This document shows, piece by piece, positions 6,799 through 13,640 of a stretch of DNA of 16,014 nt (position 1 is the first letter of the stretch; the number at the start of each line of letters is the position of its first letter). Location: NCBI GenBank assembly GCA_002371335.1, contig DFHP01000138.1, forward strand, positions 1-16,014, written 5' to 3'. The translations under genes were made by a program, and so were the position numbers. This DNA comes from Eubacterium sp. UBA3720 (GTDB taxonomy: Bacteria > Bacillota > Clostridia > Lachnospirales > Lachnospiraceae). The notes beneath the pieces were generated by a model. That model ran no database searches, was not told the DNA's origin, and saw only the letters and a list, made by a program, of their open reading frames with translations.

Positions 6799-8816
6799 TT
6801 TGTTTCGTATGTGCCTATCTCGTATTCATAACCTTCGCTGTTGACGGCGTAGCATCTGACCAAAAGCTTCTTACCGATCTCTTTAAGCTGATCTGCCGAG
6901 ACCGTTCCGCTGTAGGTGCCGTCGCCGTTATCATTCAGCTGGTAGGCTTTCTGTAAGGATGAAGTATCATCTTCTGCAGTATCATCTTCTGCGGTTTCTT
7001 CACCCTCATTATTATCTTCACCGTCATTTTCAGCTTCATCCCCGTCCTCTTTTTTTCCGGTGCCGGCCTTCTCTTCAGTATCCGCAGGAGCGATCGTCAC
7101 ATATGCTGATGTGGTGGTGCCGTCATCGTTCTTTATGTCTGATACGGTCAGAAGCAGACCCTTATCGGAGGTTTCCTTTGCTTCGAACTTTCCGGAAGGA
7201 GAATACTTTGTCACATCTGTGTTTTCATTCTCCAGCGCGGACAGATTGTCCATAAAGGAGGATTTTTTTGAAAGACTGCTGATCATTGTCTTCAGTCCGA
7301 ATGTCTCCAGCAGGGTATCGGTGGATGAGAAAAGATTCGTTCCGAGTCCCAGACGGTTTCCTTCTATATCAACTCCCAAAGCTGCCAGCGTGGTCGGAAA
7401 ATCATCAAAGGTAGAATAGGAGCGCCTTATGTCCGGCTCCTCGACTTCTGTACCTGCGTTGATATATGTCGTATATACCTGCCGCTGATAAATGTTCTCG
7501 TCATACACGTCTTTCAGAAAATCGGCATCCATGGTCGGATGATCGCCGGAAATGACGATAGTAGTATTATCGAAAAAATCCTGCTGGCTGATCCATTCCA
7601 CAAAAGCCGCCACCTGACGGCTGGAGCATGCGATCACGTTTGCGTACTGGTTGTCTCCGAATCTGTCATCACAGAGATCGCAGATATATCCGTCCTCAAA
7701 GTGGGTATCTACTGTCAGGAGAGTCAGATTAAAGGGTTCTCCCGAGGAGGCAAGGTTTGTAAGCTCGTTCCTTGCGATACTGAAAAGCTTCTCGTCCTCA
7801 TATCCCCAGAACACATGATAATCCGGAGCTATCAGTCCGGTGTTCCTTGCATAGTTATAATCCAGAAGAGAATAATTGCCATGTGTGGAGAAATAAAGAT
7901 CCCGCCCTCCAAAAGAGGCGTCCGAACCGATCAGGAGTTCGTTCCTGTAGCCCTCTTCCTGAAGAATATCTCCAAGGGTAGTGATGGCAGGGAAAAAGTC
8001 ATTGGCGTCACTCATTTCATTTCCGCCGATGCTGATCTTCAGAGGGAGACCAGAGGTCTCCGCAAACATAGCTCCGACAGTCCAGGTGCTTCCCGGAAGT
8101 GAGGTGCCGCCGTTAAGGGTATCTTCGCTGCCTGAGAAATCCTCGTTTTCCTGCGCCAGCGCGGTCAGTTCCGGGATAAGATTATCTTCTCCGAATTTGC
8201 CGCCGTTCTTATCATCACTGAAGGTCGTTTCCATGGATTCAAGATAAATATAGATCAGGTTTCGTTTCTGTTCAGGGAATGTAAGCGTTACATCCTTAGG
8301 ATCGACATAATGCTCCGCAATGAAATCTTCACCGGTGGAGTCCCCGAAAAAATAATCGTCGCAGCCAATATCAAACCAGAAATAAGTACCGGCGATACCG
8401 ATGGTCAGGATCGCGGCCAGGGAAATACATCCGGTGGTGATCAGATAAGGCGCCGTGCGAAGTTTGCGGAACAGCCACAAAAGGCAGAACCAGAAGACCA
8501 TAAGTATCGATGCCGGAACGACCGCGTTCAGGATAAAATCGCCGATCATGCCTCCGCCGGTGCCTTCCAGAGGCATCGTCAGCTGGTATACGATTTCCTC
8601 GAGGGCAAGCTCGGCCCAGGTTTGCTTGACCCATACGATGGTAAACAGTACGATGGAGGCCAGAAGAAGAAAAAGGACCATCAGGACGGAAAAAAAGATC
8701 CGCCATCGTCTGTGTGATCTTCCGGAACGGATCCGGTTTTCCTGTATGGCGCGCCCGGCAGATCTTTCGGCGCGTCTTTTGGTTTTTCTGTTTTTAAAAA
8801 AAGGTTTTTTACTCAT
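6795..8816 (-). CDS. Phosphoglycerol transferase, alkaline phosphatase superfamily (OpgB/LtaS-like)
   Basis: 673-residue membrane-bound sulfatase-fold enzyme, expected to transfer phosphoglycerol (or a similar phospho-group) from phosphatidylglycerol to a surface glycan outside the cell. A very basic N-terminus (1-39) precedes about three membrane segments (about 40-62, 95-116, 124-148). The catalytic domain runs from about 186 to 500. It shows NLIYIYLESMETT (E193, metal ligand), LPGSTWTVGAM (T246 as likely nucleophile), TVDTHF (D370, H372) and SGDHPTM (D425, H426). NLxYIYLES and GxTWTxG are closer to E. coli OpgB/MdoB than to LtaS. Residues 579-619 are an almost purely acidic linker holding two tandem AEDDT units, before a small strand-rich C-terminal domain (620-673). 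The only usable start is the ATG at 8816, since an in-frame stop lies 24 bases upstream of it; no good ribosome site precedes it. It is a single-gene unit. Confidence 0.85.
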   Translation of the reverse strand: MSKKPFFKNRKTKRRAERSAGRAIQENRIRSGRSHRRWRIFFSVLMVLFLLLASIVLFTIVWVKQTWAELALEEIVYQLTMPLEGTGGGMIGDFILNAVVPASILMVFWFCLLWLFRKLRTAPYLITTGCISLAAILTIGIAGTYFWFDIGCDDYFFGDSTGEDFIAEHYVDPKDVTLTFPEQKRNLIYIYLESMETTFSDDKNGGKFGEDNLIPELTALAQENEDFSGSEDTLNGGTSLPGSTWTVGAMFAETSGLPLKISIGGNEMSDANDFFPAITTLGDILQEEGYRNELLIGSDASFGGRDLYFSTHGNYSLLDYNYARNTGLIAPDYHVFWGYEDEKLFSIARNELTNLASSGEPFNLTLLTVDTHFEDGYICDLCDDRFGDNQYANVIACSSRQVAAFVEWISQQDFFDNTTIVISGDHPTMDADFLKDVYDENIYQRQVYTTYINAGTEVEEPDIRRSYSTFDDFPTTLAALGVDIEGNRLGLGTNLFSSTDTLLETFGLKTMISSLSKKSSFMDNLSALENENTDVTKYSPSGKFEAKETSDKGLLLTVSDIKNDDGTTTSAYVTIAPADTEEKAGTGKKEDGDEAENDGEDNNEGEETAEDDTAEDDTSSLQKAYQLNDNGDGTYSGTVSADQLKEIGKKLLVRCYAVNSEGYEYEIGTYETK
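6964..6993. repeat. 15-bp tandem repeat inside the acidic linker
   Basis: GTATCATCTTCTGCA and GTATCATCTTCTGCG lie head to tail and differ only in the last base. They are in frame and encode two AEDDT units of the acidic linker of the phosphoglycerol transferase on the minus strand. Loss or gain of a unit would keep the frame and change linker length. Confidence 0.7.
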
Positions 8817-9019
8817 AAATATAGTATTGATAAATAATCAATTGATGTGCGCTCACCGACATTGTTGTTATCACGACTAAATTTTTTAGTGTATGGAGAA
8901 ATCCTAGTCAGCTGCCATTCAAGGCTGGCATTTTAGTCACACTTAGGGTTGCATTCATTAGCTTAATCGAAATATATGAAAAGTGCAATAGGTAAATCTG
9001 TCCGAAAACACCGATGTTC
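8817..9019. other. AT-rich divergent intergenic region without a gene
   Basis: I see no credible gene here. It holds an ATTGAT-AAATA-ATCAAT hairpin (8825-8841) just upstream of the minus-strand start codon, an ACTAAA-TTT-TTTAGT palindrome (8876-8890), and a TGCCA/TGGCA stem (8916-8934). The promoter of the phosphoglycerol transferase must lie here on the minus strand, but no clear -35/-10 pair stands out. The two palindromes are candidate operators. Confidence 0.5.
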
Positions 9020-9050
9020 TTGACAAAAATCTCTATTTCATACATATTAT
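9020..9050 (+). promoter_or_regulatory. Sigma-A-type promoter for the downstream polysaccharide operon
   Basis: A perfect -35 TTGACA (9020-9025) is followed by TATTAT at 9045-9050 (19-base spacer) or CATATT at 9043-9048 (17-base spacer). The flanks are AT-rich. Transcription would start near 9056-9058, giving a leader of about 135 bases before the ATG at 9194. Confidence 0.68.
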
Positions 9051-9052
9051 AT

Positions 9053-9131
9053 AAGGAAATGTATGCGTTTTCGCATGTCCTTATTTTTCCGGTGCATCTT
9101 ATATTCATCATATGAAAGAAATAACCGGAAA
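9053..9131 (+). promoter_or_regulatory. Leader with terminator-like hairpin and overlapping second hairpin
   Basis: Directly at the expected transcript start, AAGGA (9053-9057) and ATGCG (9063-9067) pair with CGCAT (9072-9076) and TCCTT (9078-9082), with an internal loop, and a run of five T follows (9084-9088). This looks like a weak intrinsic terminator. A second stem, TTTCCGGT (9086-9093) with ACCGGAAA (9124-9131), takes up part of that T run and encloses a TTCAT-CAT-ATGAA hairpin (9104-9116). The leader could control read-through by attenuation or by a NusG-like antiterminator such as LoaP. This is inference from structure alone. Confidence 0.45.
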
Positions 9132-9193
9132 CTGTACGGAGATCATATGGAAATGTAAACATTAATGAGGCTAATAAGGCGTCCGGAGGAGTT

Positions 9194-11305
9194 ATGGAGC
9201 AACATATGAGGATTTCGAAGAATTCTATGAGCAAAATAATTGCTTTTTTCATCTCGGCATTCTGCATGCTGGCGTTTGGAGCGGCATGTATGTGGATCCC
9301 GCGGATATCTTCTTTTATAGAAAGACATGGAAATAAAAATCTTCTGATCTACGGAATGACGATAGTCGGCTTTTGTTTCCTCTACATGATCATATACGGG
9401 GTGCTGCTCGCGCTGTTTCCTGAGACGGAGGGAAAATTCGGAGAAACGATCGGCACAGGCATCAGAGATAATTTTGATAATGGGGCAAATCCCGGAATGA
9501 GCGGGGGCAAAATGGCTTCCGGACCGGTCTGGGCCGCGGCCTGGATCCTGACTGCGGGCGTGATCATTTTCCTTATGATCATGATGAGGATGGAGACAAA
9601 TATCTACGGCGGCGTCGCAGACAGATATCTCTGGCATAAATATCCCTTTGCGCTTGTGATCGTGCTGATAGCCTGCGAGCTGGTCCTTTTCTTTTCCGTG
9701 CTGCGGAAATATGACATGAAGCTGCCGGCGAAGGTGTTCTACATTTTTTACGCGGGAATGACGCTGATCATGCTTTATACATATTATACTCCCTATACGT
9801 TTTCCGGGGCGGATAACGGCTATCGGTTTCATGGCAACGCATACTATAATTCGGTATATAATGTGCTGATGGGGCAGCCCTATTCTCCGGATACGATCAG
9901 CGTATACGGACATTACGGCATCATTCTCAAAGGCCCGATGAAGCTTCTGGGAGGAGATTATCATGCTTTTATCCTGCTGATGACGGCAATAGGCGGACTA
10001 TGTTTTCTGCTGATGTTCCTCACGCTTCATTTACTGGTGGAGAATGGGTGGCTTCGTATTCTGGGAAGCATTGCATTTACCTTTCCGTCTCTGTCTATGA
10101 GGGCGGGATTTTACTGGCAGGAGTGGCCTCACAGGATTTTTTTCATGACGCTGATCCTGTTTCTTGGAGCTGTATGCATACGGTTCAGAAAAATGAACAT
10201 TCTGACGATGGCGGCCGGTTTTATCATAGGAGTTATCGCGATCGTGTGGAATGTGGAGAGCGGCCTGTTCGTTACGGTAGGCTGGGCAGGTTTTCAGTGC
10301 ATTTACTGCCTTTGCAGAAATAAACCAGGCATCCGGAGCGTTCTGTTTGTCGCTTCACAGTTTGTGCTGATCGGAGCATGTTTTGCGGCGGCGTACGGCA
10401 TCGTGGCAGTCTATGATCTTTCATGCGGCGGTTCTGTGGACGGCGTCAGACATTTCGTATATCCGCTGCTGGAAAGAGATTATATAACAGATCTTTTGAG
10501 GGTGGATCTTACGGCGTTTCCGAGCGCATACATGACGATATTGATCCTTATGTTTCTCTGCCTGGCGTGGGGCATATCCCACATGCGCTTTTTCCACAGG
10601 GATGAGGTGCTGGCTCTGAATGACAACGGACAGGCGGAGGATTCTCTGGTCATGATGCCGTCATACGCTTTTTTTACGGCGGTGGTATCGCTGGGACAGA
10701 TGTCCTACTACATGAACAGGGCGGCGTATCATAACCTTGATATCTGTCATCTGCCGTCTATACTGATGATCTGTATCCTGGCTTCTTACGGGATGGAGCA
10801 TCTGAAGGATATTGACCTGAGAAAAATGAGAGAATTTTCCGCGGCGAAATTATTCCAAAGCCTTTTCACTTTGATCGCCTGCGGGATCCTTGTTCTGATA
10901 GTTACCGGAAATATGATACAGATGGGATATAACGCAGAGCTTAAAAGCCAGTTCAAGGATGATTCAGAGCTGATCCGCGTGTCGGAGGAGATACGCTCTT
11001 CCGTGCCGGAAAATACATACGCCTTCGGGATCGGAGCTGCGGAAATCTATTCCGTGCTCGGATGGGATACAAACTGTTATTACCTGGATTTCCCGGATAT
11101 GTCGGTACACCAGTCTGTGGCGGATGTGATACTGAGAGATATAGAGAGTAAATCTCCGGAAGGTTTTATGGAATTTGAGGACGGGCTCAGGAAGCTTCAG
11201 CTGTTCGGCGACGGAGAACTCTATGACAAAATCATCGGCGGATACGTACTGAAGCAGTCATTTGAGCTGAACGGCGCTGTCTATAATTATTATGTGAAGG
11301 CATAG
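9194..11305 (+). CDS. Large polytopic membrane protein, unknown, probably glycan-related
   Basis: 703 residues. The start at 9194 is fixed by GGAGGAG (9185-9191). About a dozen hydrophobic segments run to about residue 580, followed by a soluble C-terminal part of about 120 residues that probably faces outside. Visible features: a Gly/Met-rich loop near 85-105 between the second and third segments; a large loop near 200-240 with DNGYRFHGNAYYNS and YGHYGIILKGP; and RAGFYWQEWPHR and WNVESGLF later. The shape (many membrane segments plus a C-terminal globular part) fits GT-C glycosyltransferases or polymer-modifying enzymes, but the usual acidic motif in the first outer loop is not evident and I cannot name a family. 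It heads an operon-like run with the CDP-dideoxysugar genes and carries the long leader, so it likely acts on a glycan containing that sugar. Confidence 0.72.
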   Translation: MEQHMRISKNSMSKIIAFFISAFCMLAFGAACMWIPRISSFIERHGNKNLLIYGMTIVGFCFLYMIIYGVLLALFPETEGKFGETIGTGIRDNFDNGANPGMSGGKMASGPVWAAAWILTAGVIIFLMIMMRMETNIYGGVADRYLWHKYPFALVIVLIACELVLFFSVLRKYDMKLPAKVFYIFYAGMTLIMLYTYYTPYTFSGADNGYRFHGNAYYNSVYNVLMGQPYSPDTISVYGHYGIILKGPMKLLGGDYHAFILLMTAIGGLCFLLMFLTLHLLVENGWLRILGSIAFTFPSLSMRAGFYWQEWPHRIFFMTLILFLGAVCIRFRKMNILTMAAGFIIGVIAIVWNVESGLFVTVGWAGFQCIYCLCRNKPGIRSVLFVASQFVLIGACFAAAYGIVAVYDLSCGGSVDGVRHFVYPLLERDYITDLLRVDLTAFPSAYMTILILMFLCLAWGISHMRFFHRDEVLALNDNGQAEDSLVMMPSYAFFTAVVSLGQMSYYMNRAAYHNLDICHLPSILMICILASYGMEHLKDIDLRKMREFSAAKLFQSLFTLIACGILVLIVTGNMIQMGYNAELKSQFKDDSELIRVSEEIRSSVPENTYAFGIGAAEIYSVLGWDTNCYYLDFPDMSVHQSVADVILRDIESKSPEGFMEFEDGLRKLQLFGDGELYDKIIGGYVLKQSFELNGAVYNYYVKA

Positions 11306-11382
11306 GGAAATATTTCTTTTCAGACTTGAACCTTTAAGAGGAAGCACGAAGTTTTAAAATATCATTATAAATAAGCGGCGGA

Positions 11383-11410
11383 TATGCGGGAATGATCCGT
11401 TATGCGGGAA
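11383..11410 (+). repeat. 10-bp direct repeat upstream of rfbF
   Basis: TATGCGGGAA occurs at 11383-11392 and again at 11401-11410, with start points 18 bases apart. The second copy lies next to the rfbF ribosome site. It could be a regulator site or chance. No convincing promoter is seen in the 118-base gap, so rfbF is probably read from the upstream promoter. Confidence 0.4.
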
Positions 11411-11424
11411 AAATAGGAGAAAAA

Positions 11425-12201
11425 ATGAAAGTTGTAATTCTGGCAGGCGGTTTCGGAACGCGTATCAGCGAGGAAAGCCATCTGAAACCGAAACCAATGA
11501 TAGAGATCGGTGAGAAGCCTATCCTCTGGCACATAATGAAAATGTACTCTCATTACGGCTTTAATGAGTTTGTGATCTGCTGCGGCTATAAGCAGCATGT
11601 AATAAAGGAATGGTTCGCTGATTATTATCTGCATAACAGCGACATTACATTCGACTTTACCCAGGAAAACAAAATGATCGTCCACAATCATTTCCAGGAA
11701 CAGTGGAAGGTGACTCTGATCGATACGGGTCTGAACACGATGACCGGAGGACGCATCAAACGTGTTCGCCCGTATCTGGGGGACGAACCGTTCATGCTGA
11801 CCTATGGGGACGGCGTGGCGGACATAAATGTACCGGAGCTTCTCCGGTACCACAGAGAAAGCGGAAAGATGGTCACCATCACCACGGTGCAGCCGGGCGG
11901 CCGTTTCGGGATCCTTGATATGAAGGAAGACGGAGAGATCACCAACTTCAAGGAAAAAAAGAAAGAGGACGGAGGATGGATCAACGCGGGATATATGGTC
12001 CTGGAGCCGGAGATCTTTGATCTGATAGAAGGAGACCAGACGGTATTCGAACAATATCCGCTGGCCGAAAGCGCCAGAAGGGGAAAGATGAACGGATACC
12101 GTCATCACGGATTCTGGCAGTGCATGGATACCATGCGGGAAAAAGAAATGCTTGAAAAAATGTGGGCGTCAGGGCACGCCCCCTGGAAGATCTGGGATTA
12201 A
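11425..12201 (+). CDS. rfbF: Glucose-1-phosphate cytidylyltransferase
   Basis: Makes CDP-glucose from CTP and glucose-1-phosphate (EC 2.7.7.33), the first committed step of CDP-3,6-dideoxyhexose synthesis, in the cytosol. The protein is 258 residues when started at the ATG at 11425, matching the usual family length; AGGAGA lies four bases upstream. An earlier in-frame ATG at 11392 would add eleven residues not found in the family and has no ribosome site. The nucleotidyltransferase signature LAGGFGTR is at residues 5-12, followed by KPKPM (23-27) and IGEKPILWHIM. TYGDGVAD carries the metal-binding Asp. GRFGILD, FKEK and WINAGYMVLEP are also as in RfbF, and the C-terminus has GFWQCMDTMREKEML. 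It is the first of three consecutive pathway genes. Confidence 0.95.
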   Translation: MKVVILAGGFGTRISEESHLKPKPMIEIGEKPILWHIMKMYSHYGFNEFVICCGYKQHVIKEWFADYYLHNSDITFDFTQENKMIVHNHFQEQWKVTLIDTGLNTMTGGRIKRVRPYLGDEPFMLTYGDGVADINVPELLRYHRESGKMVTITTVQPGGRFGILDMKEDGEITNFKEKKKEDGGWINAGYMVLEPEIFDLIEGDQTVFEQYPLAESARRGKMNGYRHHGFWQCMDTMREKEMLEKMWASGHAPWKIWD

Positions 12202-12228
12202 ACTGCCGGCGGAAGCCGTTTGGAAGAT

Positions 12229-12267
12229 GTCAGCTGAAGCTGACCCGGATACCGCGCCGGGTTTCTT
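12229..12267 (+). other. Tandem intercistronic hairpins between rfbF and rfbG
   Basis: GTCAGC-TGAA-GCTGAC (12229-12244) is a perfect stem with a four-base loop. ACCCGG (12243-12248) pairs with CCGGGT (12257-12262) and is followed by TTCTT. The two stems share two bases, so only one can form fully. The T run is weak, so this may be a leaky terminator, a processing site or a 3'-end stabiliser inside the operon. The 143-base gap holds no gene. Confidence 0.5.
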
Positions 12268-12344
12268 AAGCGAGGCATGAACCGATTTCCGGTTATACGG
12301 CGTTTTACGATTACCTGAGAGCATGTGTCTGAGAAAGGATTATC

Positions 12345-13424
12345 ATGAAGGATTGGATGGATTATTATAAAGGTAAGCGGGTTCTTTTAACAGGACATAC
12401 CGGATTCAAGGGAACCTGGATGACAAAGATGCTCCTGATGACGGGGGCTGAGGTGACAGGATATTCTCTGGATCCGCCGACCGACCCCGGTATTTTTACT
12501 TTGTCGGGAATGGAAAAGGAGATAAGATCCGTAAAAGGCGACGTCCGCGACAGGGAACATCTTTTGCAGGTTTTCGGTGAAACGAAGCCTCAGGTTGTTT
12601 TTCATCTGGCTGCACAGCCGATCGTCCGGGAATCATACAGAGATCCGGTGACGACATATGAGACAAATGTAATGGGAACCGTGAACATCCTGGAAGCAGT
12701 GCGTCTTAATGATTGTACGGAAACATTTCTGAATGTGACGACGGATAAGGTATATCACAATAACGAATGGGCATGGGGATACAGGGAGACCGATCCGCTG
12801 GATGGATTTGATCCCTATTCCAACAGCAAGTCCTGTTCCGAGCTGGTGACGCACAGCTATAAAAATTCATTTTTTGCCGGCGGGACTCCCGCGATTTCTA
12901 CGGCCAGAGCCGGAAATGTCATAGGCGGCGGAGATTTTGCGAAGGACCGGATCATTCCGGACTGTATACGGGCGGCAATGAAAAAAGAACCGATCCCCGT
13001 GAGAAATCCGCATTCCACGAGACCGTTCCAGCATGTGCTGGAGCCTCTGGCCGCATACTTGATGATCGCCGCGGCACAGGCGGAGGATAGCAGATACGCC
13101 GGTTATTATAATGTGGGCCCGGATGAAGAAGATTGTGTAAACACGGGAACGCTGGTAGATATATTCTGTGAGGCCTGGGGGGAAGGACAGACCTGGGAAA
13201 ATCATTTTTCCGGAGGTCCTCATGAAGCCGGACTGCTGAAGCTGGACTGTTCTCTGATAAAGTCAGTATTTCATTGGAAGCCTGTATGGCATATCCGGGA
13301 GGCTGTGGAAAAGACCGTTTCATGGACCAGGGCCTGGAATGAGGGCGCGGATGTTCAGAAGGTCATGGAGCGGCAGATCAGAGAATTCATGGAATGCCGC
13401 AGGTCACAAGACCCGGAAAGATAG
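12345..13424 (+). CDS. rfbG: CDP-glucose 4,6-dehydratase
   Basis: Converts CDP-D-glucose to CDP-4-keto-6-deoxy-D-glucose with bound NAD+ (EC 4.2.1.45), the second step of the pathway. Length 359, the usual size. It is a short-chain dehydrogenase/reductase with an extended Rossmann fold: nucleotide motif TGHTGFKG at 16-23 (the GHTGFKG form is typical of RfbG), HLAAQPIV near 87-94, NVTTDKVY at 130-137 with T133, D134 and K135 in the usual active-site places, and the catalytic pair Y158/K162 in YSNSK. ARAGNVIGGGDFAKDRIIPD follows. A GAAAGG ribosome site precedes the ATG at 12345. It lies between rfbF and rfbH in the order seen in O-antigen clusters of enterics. No oddities seen. Confidence 0.95.
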   Translation: MKDWMDYYKGKRVLLTGHTGFKGTWMTKMLLMTGAEVTGYSLDPPTDPGIFTLSGMEKEIRSVKGDVRDREHLLQVFGETKPQVVFHLAAQPIVRESYRDPVTTYETNVMGTVNILEAVRLNDCTETFLNVTTDKVYHNNEWAWGYRETDPLDGFDPYSNSKSCSELVTHSYKNSFFAGGTPAISTARAGNVIGGGDFAKDRIIPDCIRAAMKKEPIPVRNPHSTRPFQHVLEPLAAYLMIAAAQAEDSRYAGYYNVGPDEEDCVNTGTLVDIFCEAWGEGQTWENHFSGGPHEAGLLKLDCSLIKSVFHWKPVWHIREAVEKTVSWTRAWNEGADVQKVMERQIREFMECRRSQDPER

Positions 13425-13488
13425 CTGCAGCGACATGACAGGATCCGGGCCGTAAAGGCGGGAAAAGGCCGGGAAGCCTCAAGGAAGA

Positions 13489-13527
13489 AGTCCGGGACGC
13501 CGGAGAGCAAAGTCAGGGATGCCGGAG
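13489..13527 (+). repeat. Imperfect 17-bp direct repeat between rfbG and rfbH
   Basis: AGTCCGGGACGCCGGAG (13489-13505) and AGTCAGGGATGCCGGAG (13511-13527) differ at two positions and are separated by five bases. They lie in a purine-rich, non-coding stretch of about 215 bases between rfbG and rfbH. No promoter or terminator is obvious beside them. Function unknown. Confidence 0.55.
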
Positions 13528-13640
13528 TAATATCCGTGGATCCATGGGAAACACGTTAAACAGGCAATTGTGAAATACCATACGATCGAGGAGTTTCGTA
13601 ATAGATAGGAAATAAGTTGAGATCAGAAAGGATTACATAT

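Noticed and set aside
6961..7050. Repeated short units that might suggest a CRISPR or satellite
   Set aside because: They are in-frame codon repeats of an acidic linker, only two near-identical units, with no spacers.
8908..9267. 119-residue minus-strand frame in the divergent intergenic region
   Set aside because: It would cover the TTGACA promoter, the leader and the start of the membrane protein. It has no ribosome site and no motif.
9143..9964. 273-residue open frame on the minus strand
   Set aside because: It is antisense to the start of the 703-residue membrane protein, whose ribosome site and membrane segments are convincing. The shadow is rich in His/Arg with no domain.
11392..12201. 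Longer rfbF starting at 11392
   Set aside because: Adds residues before the MKVVILAGG start shared by the family and lacks a ribosome site.
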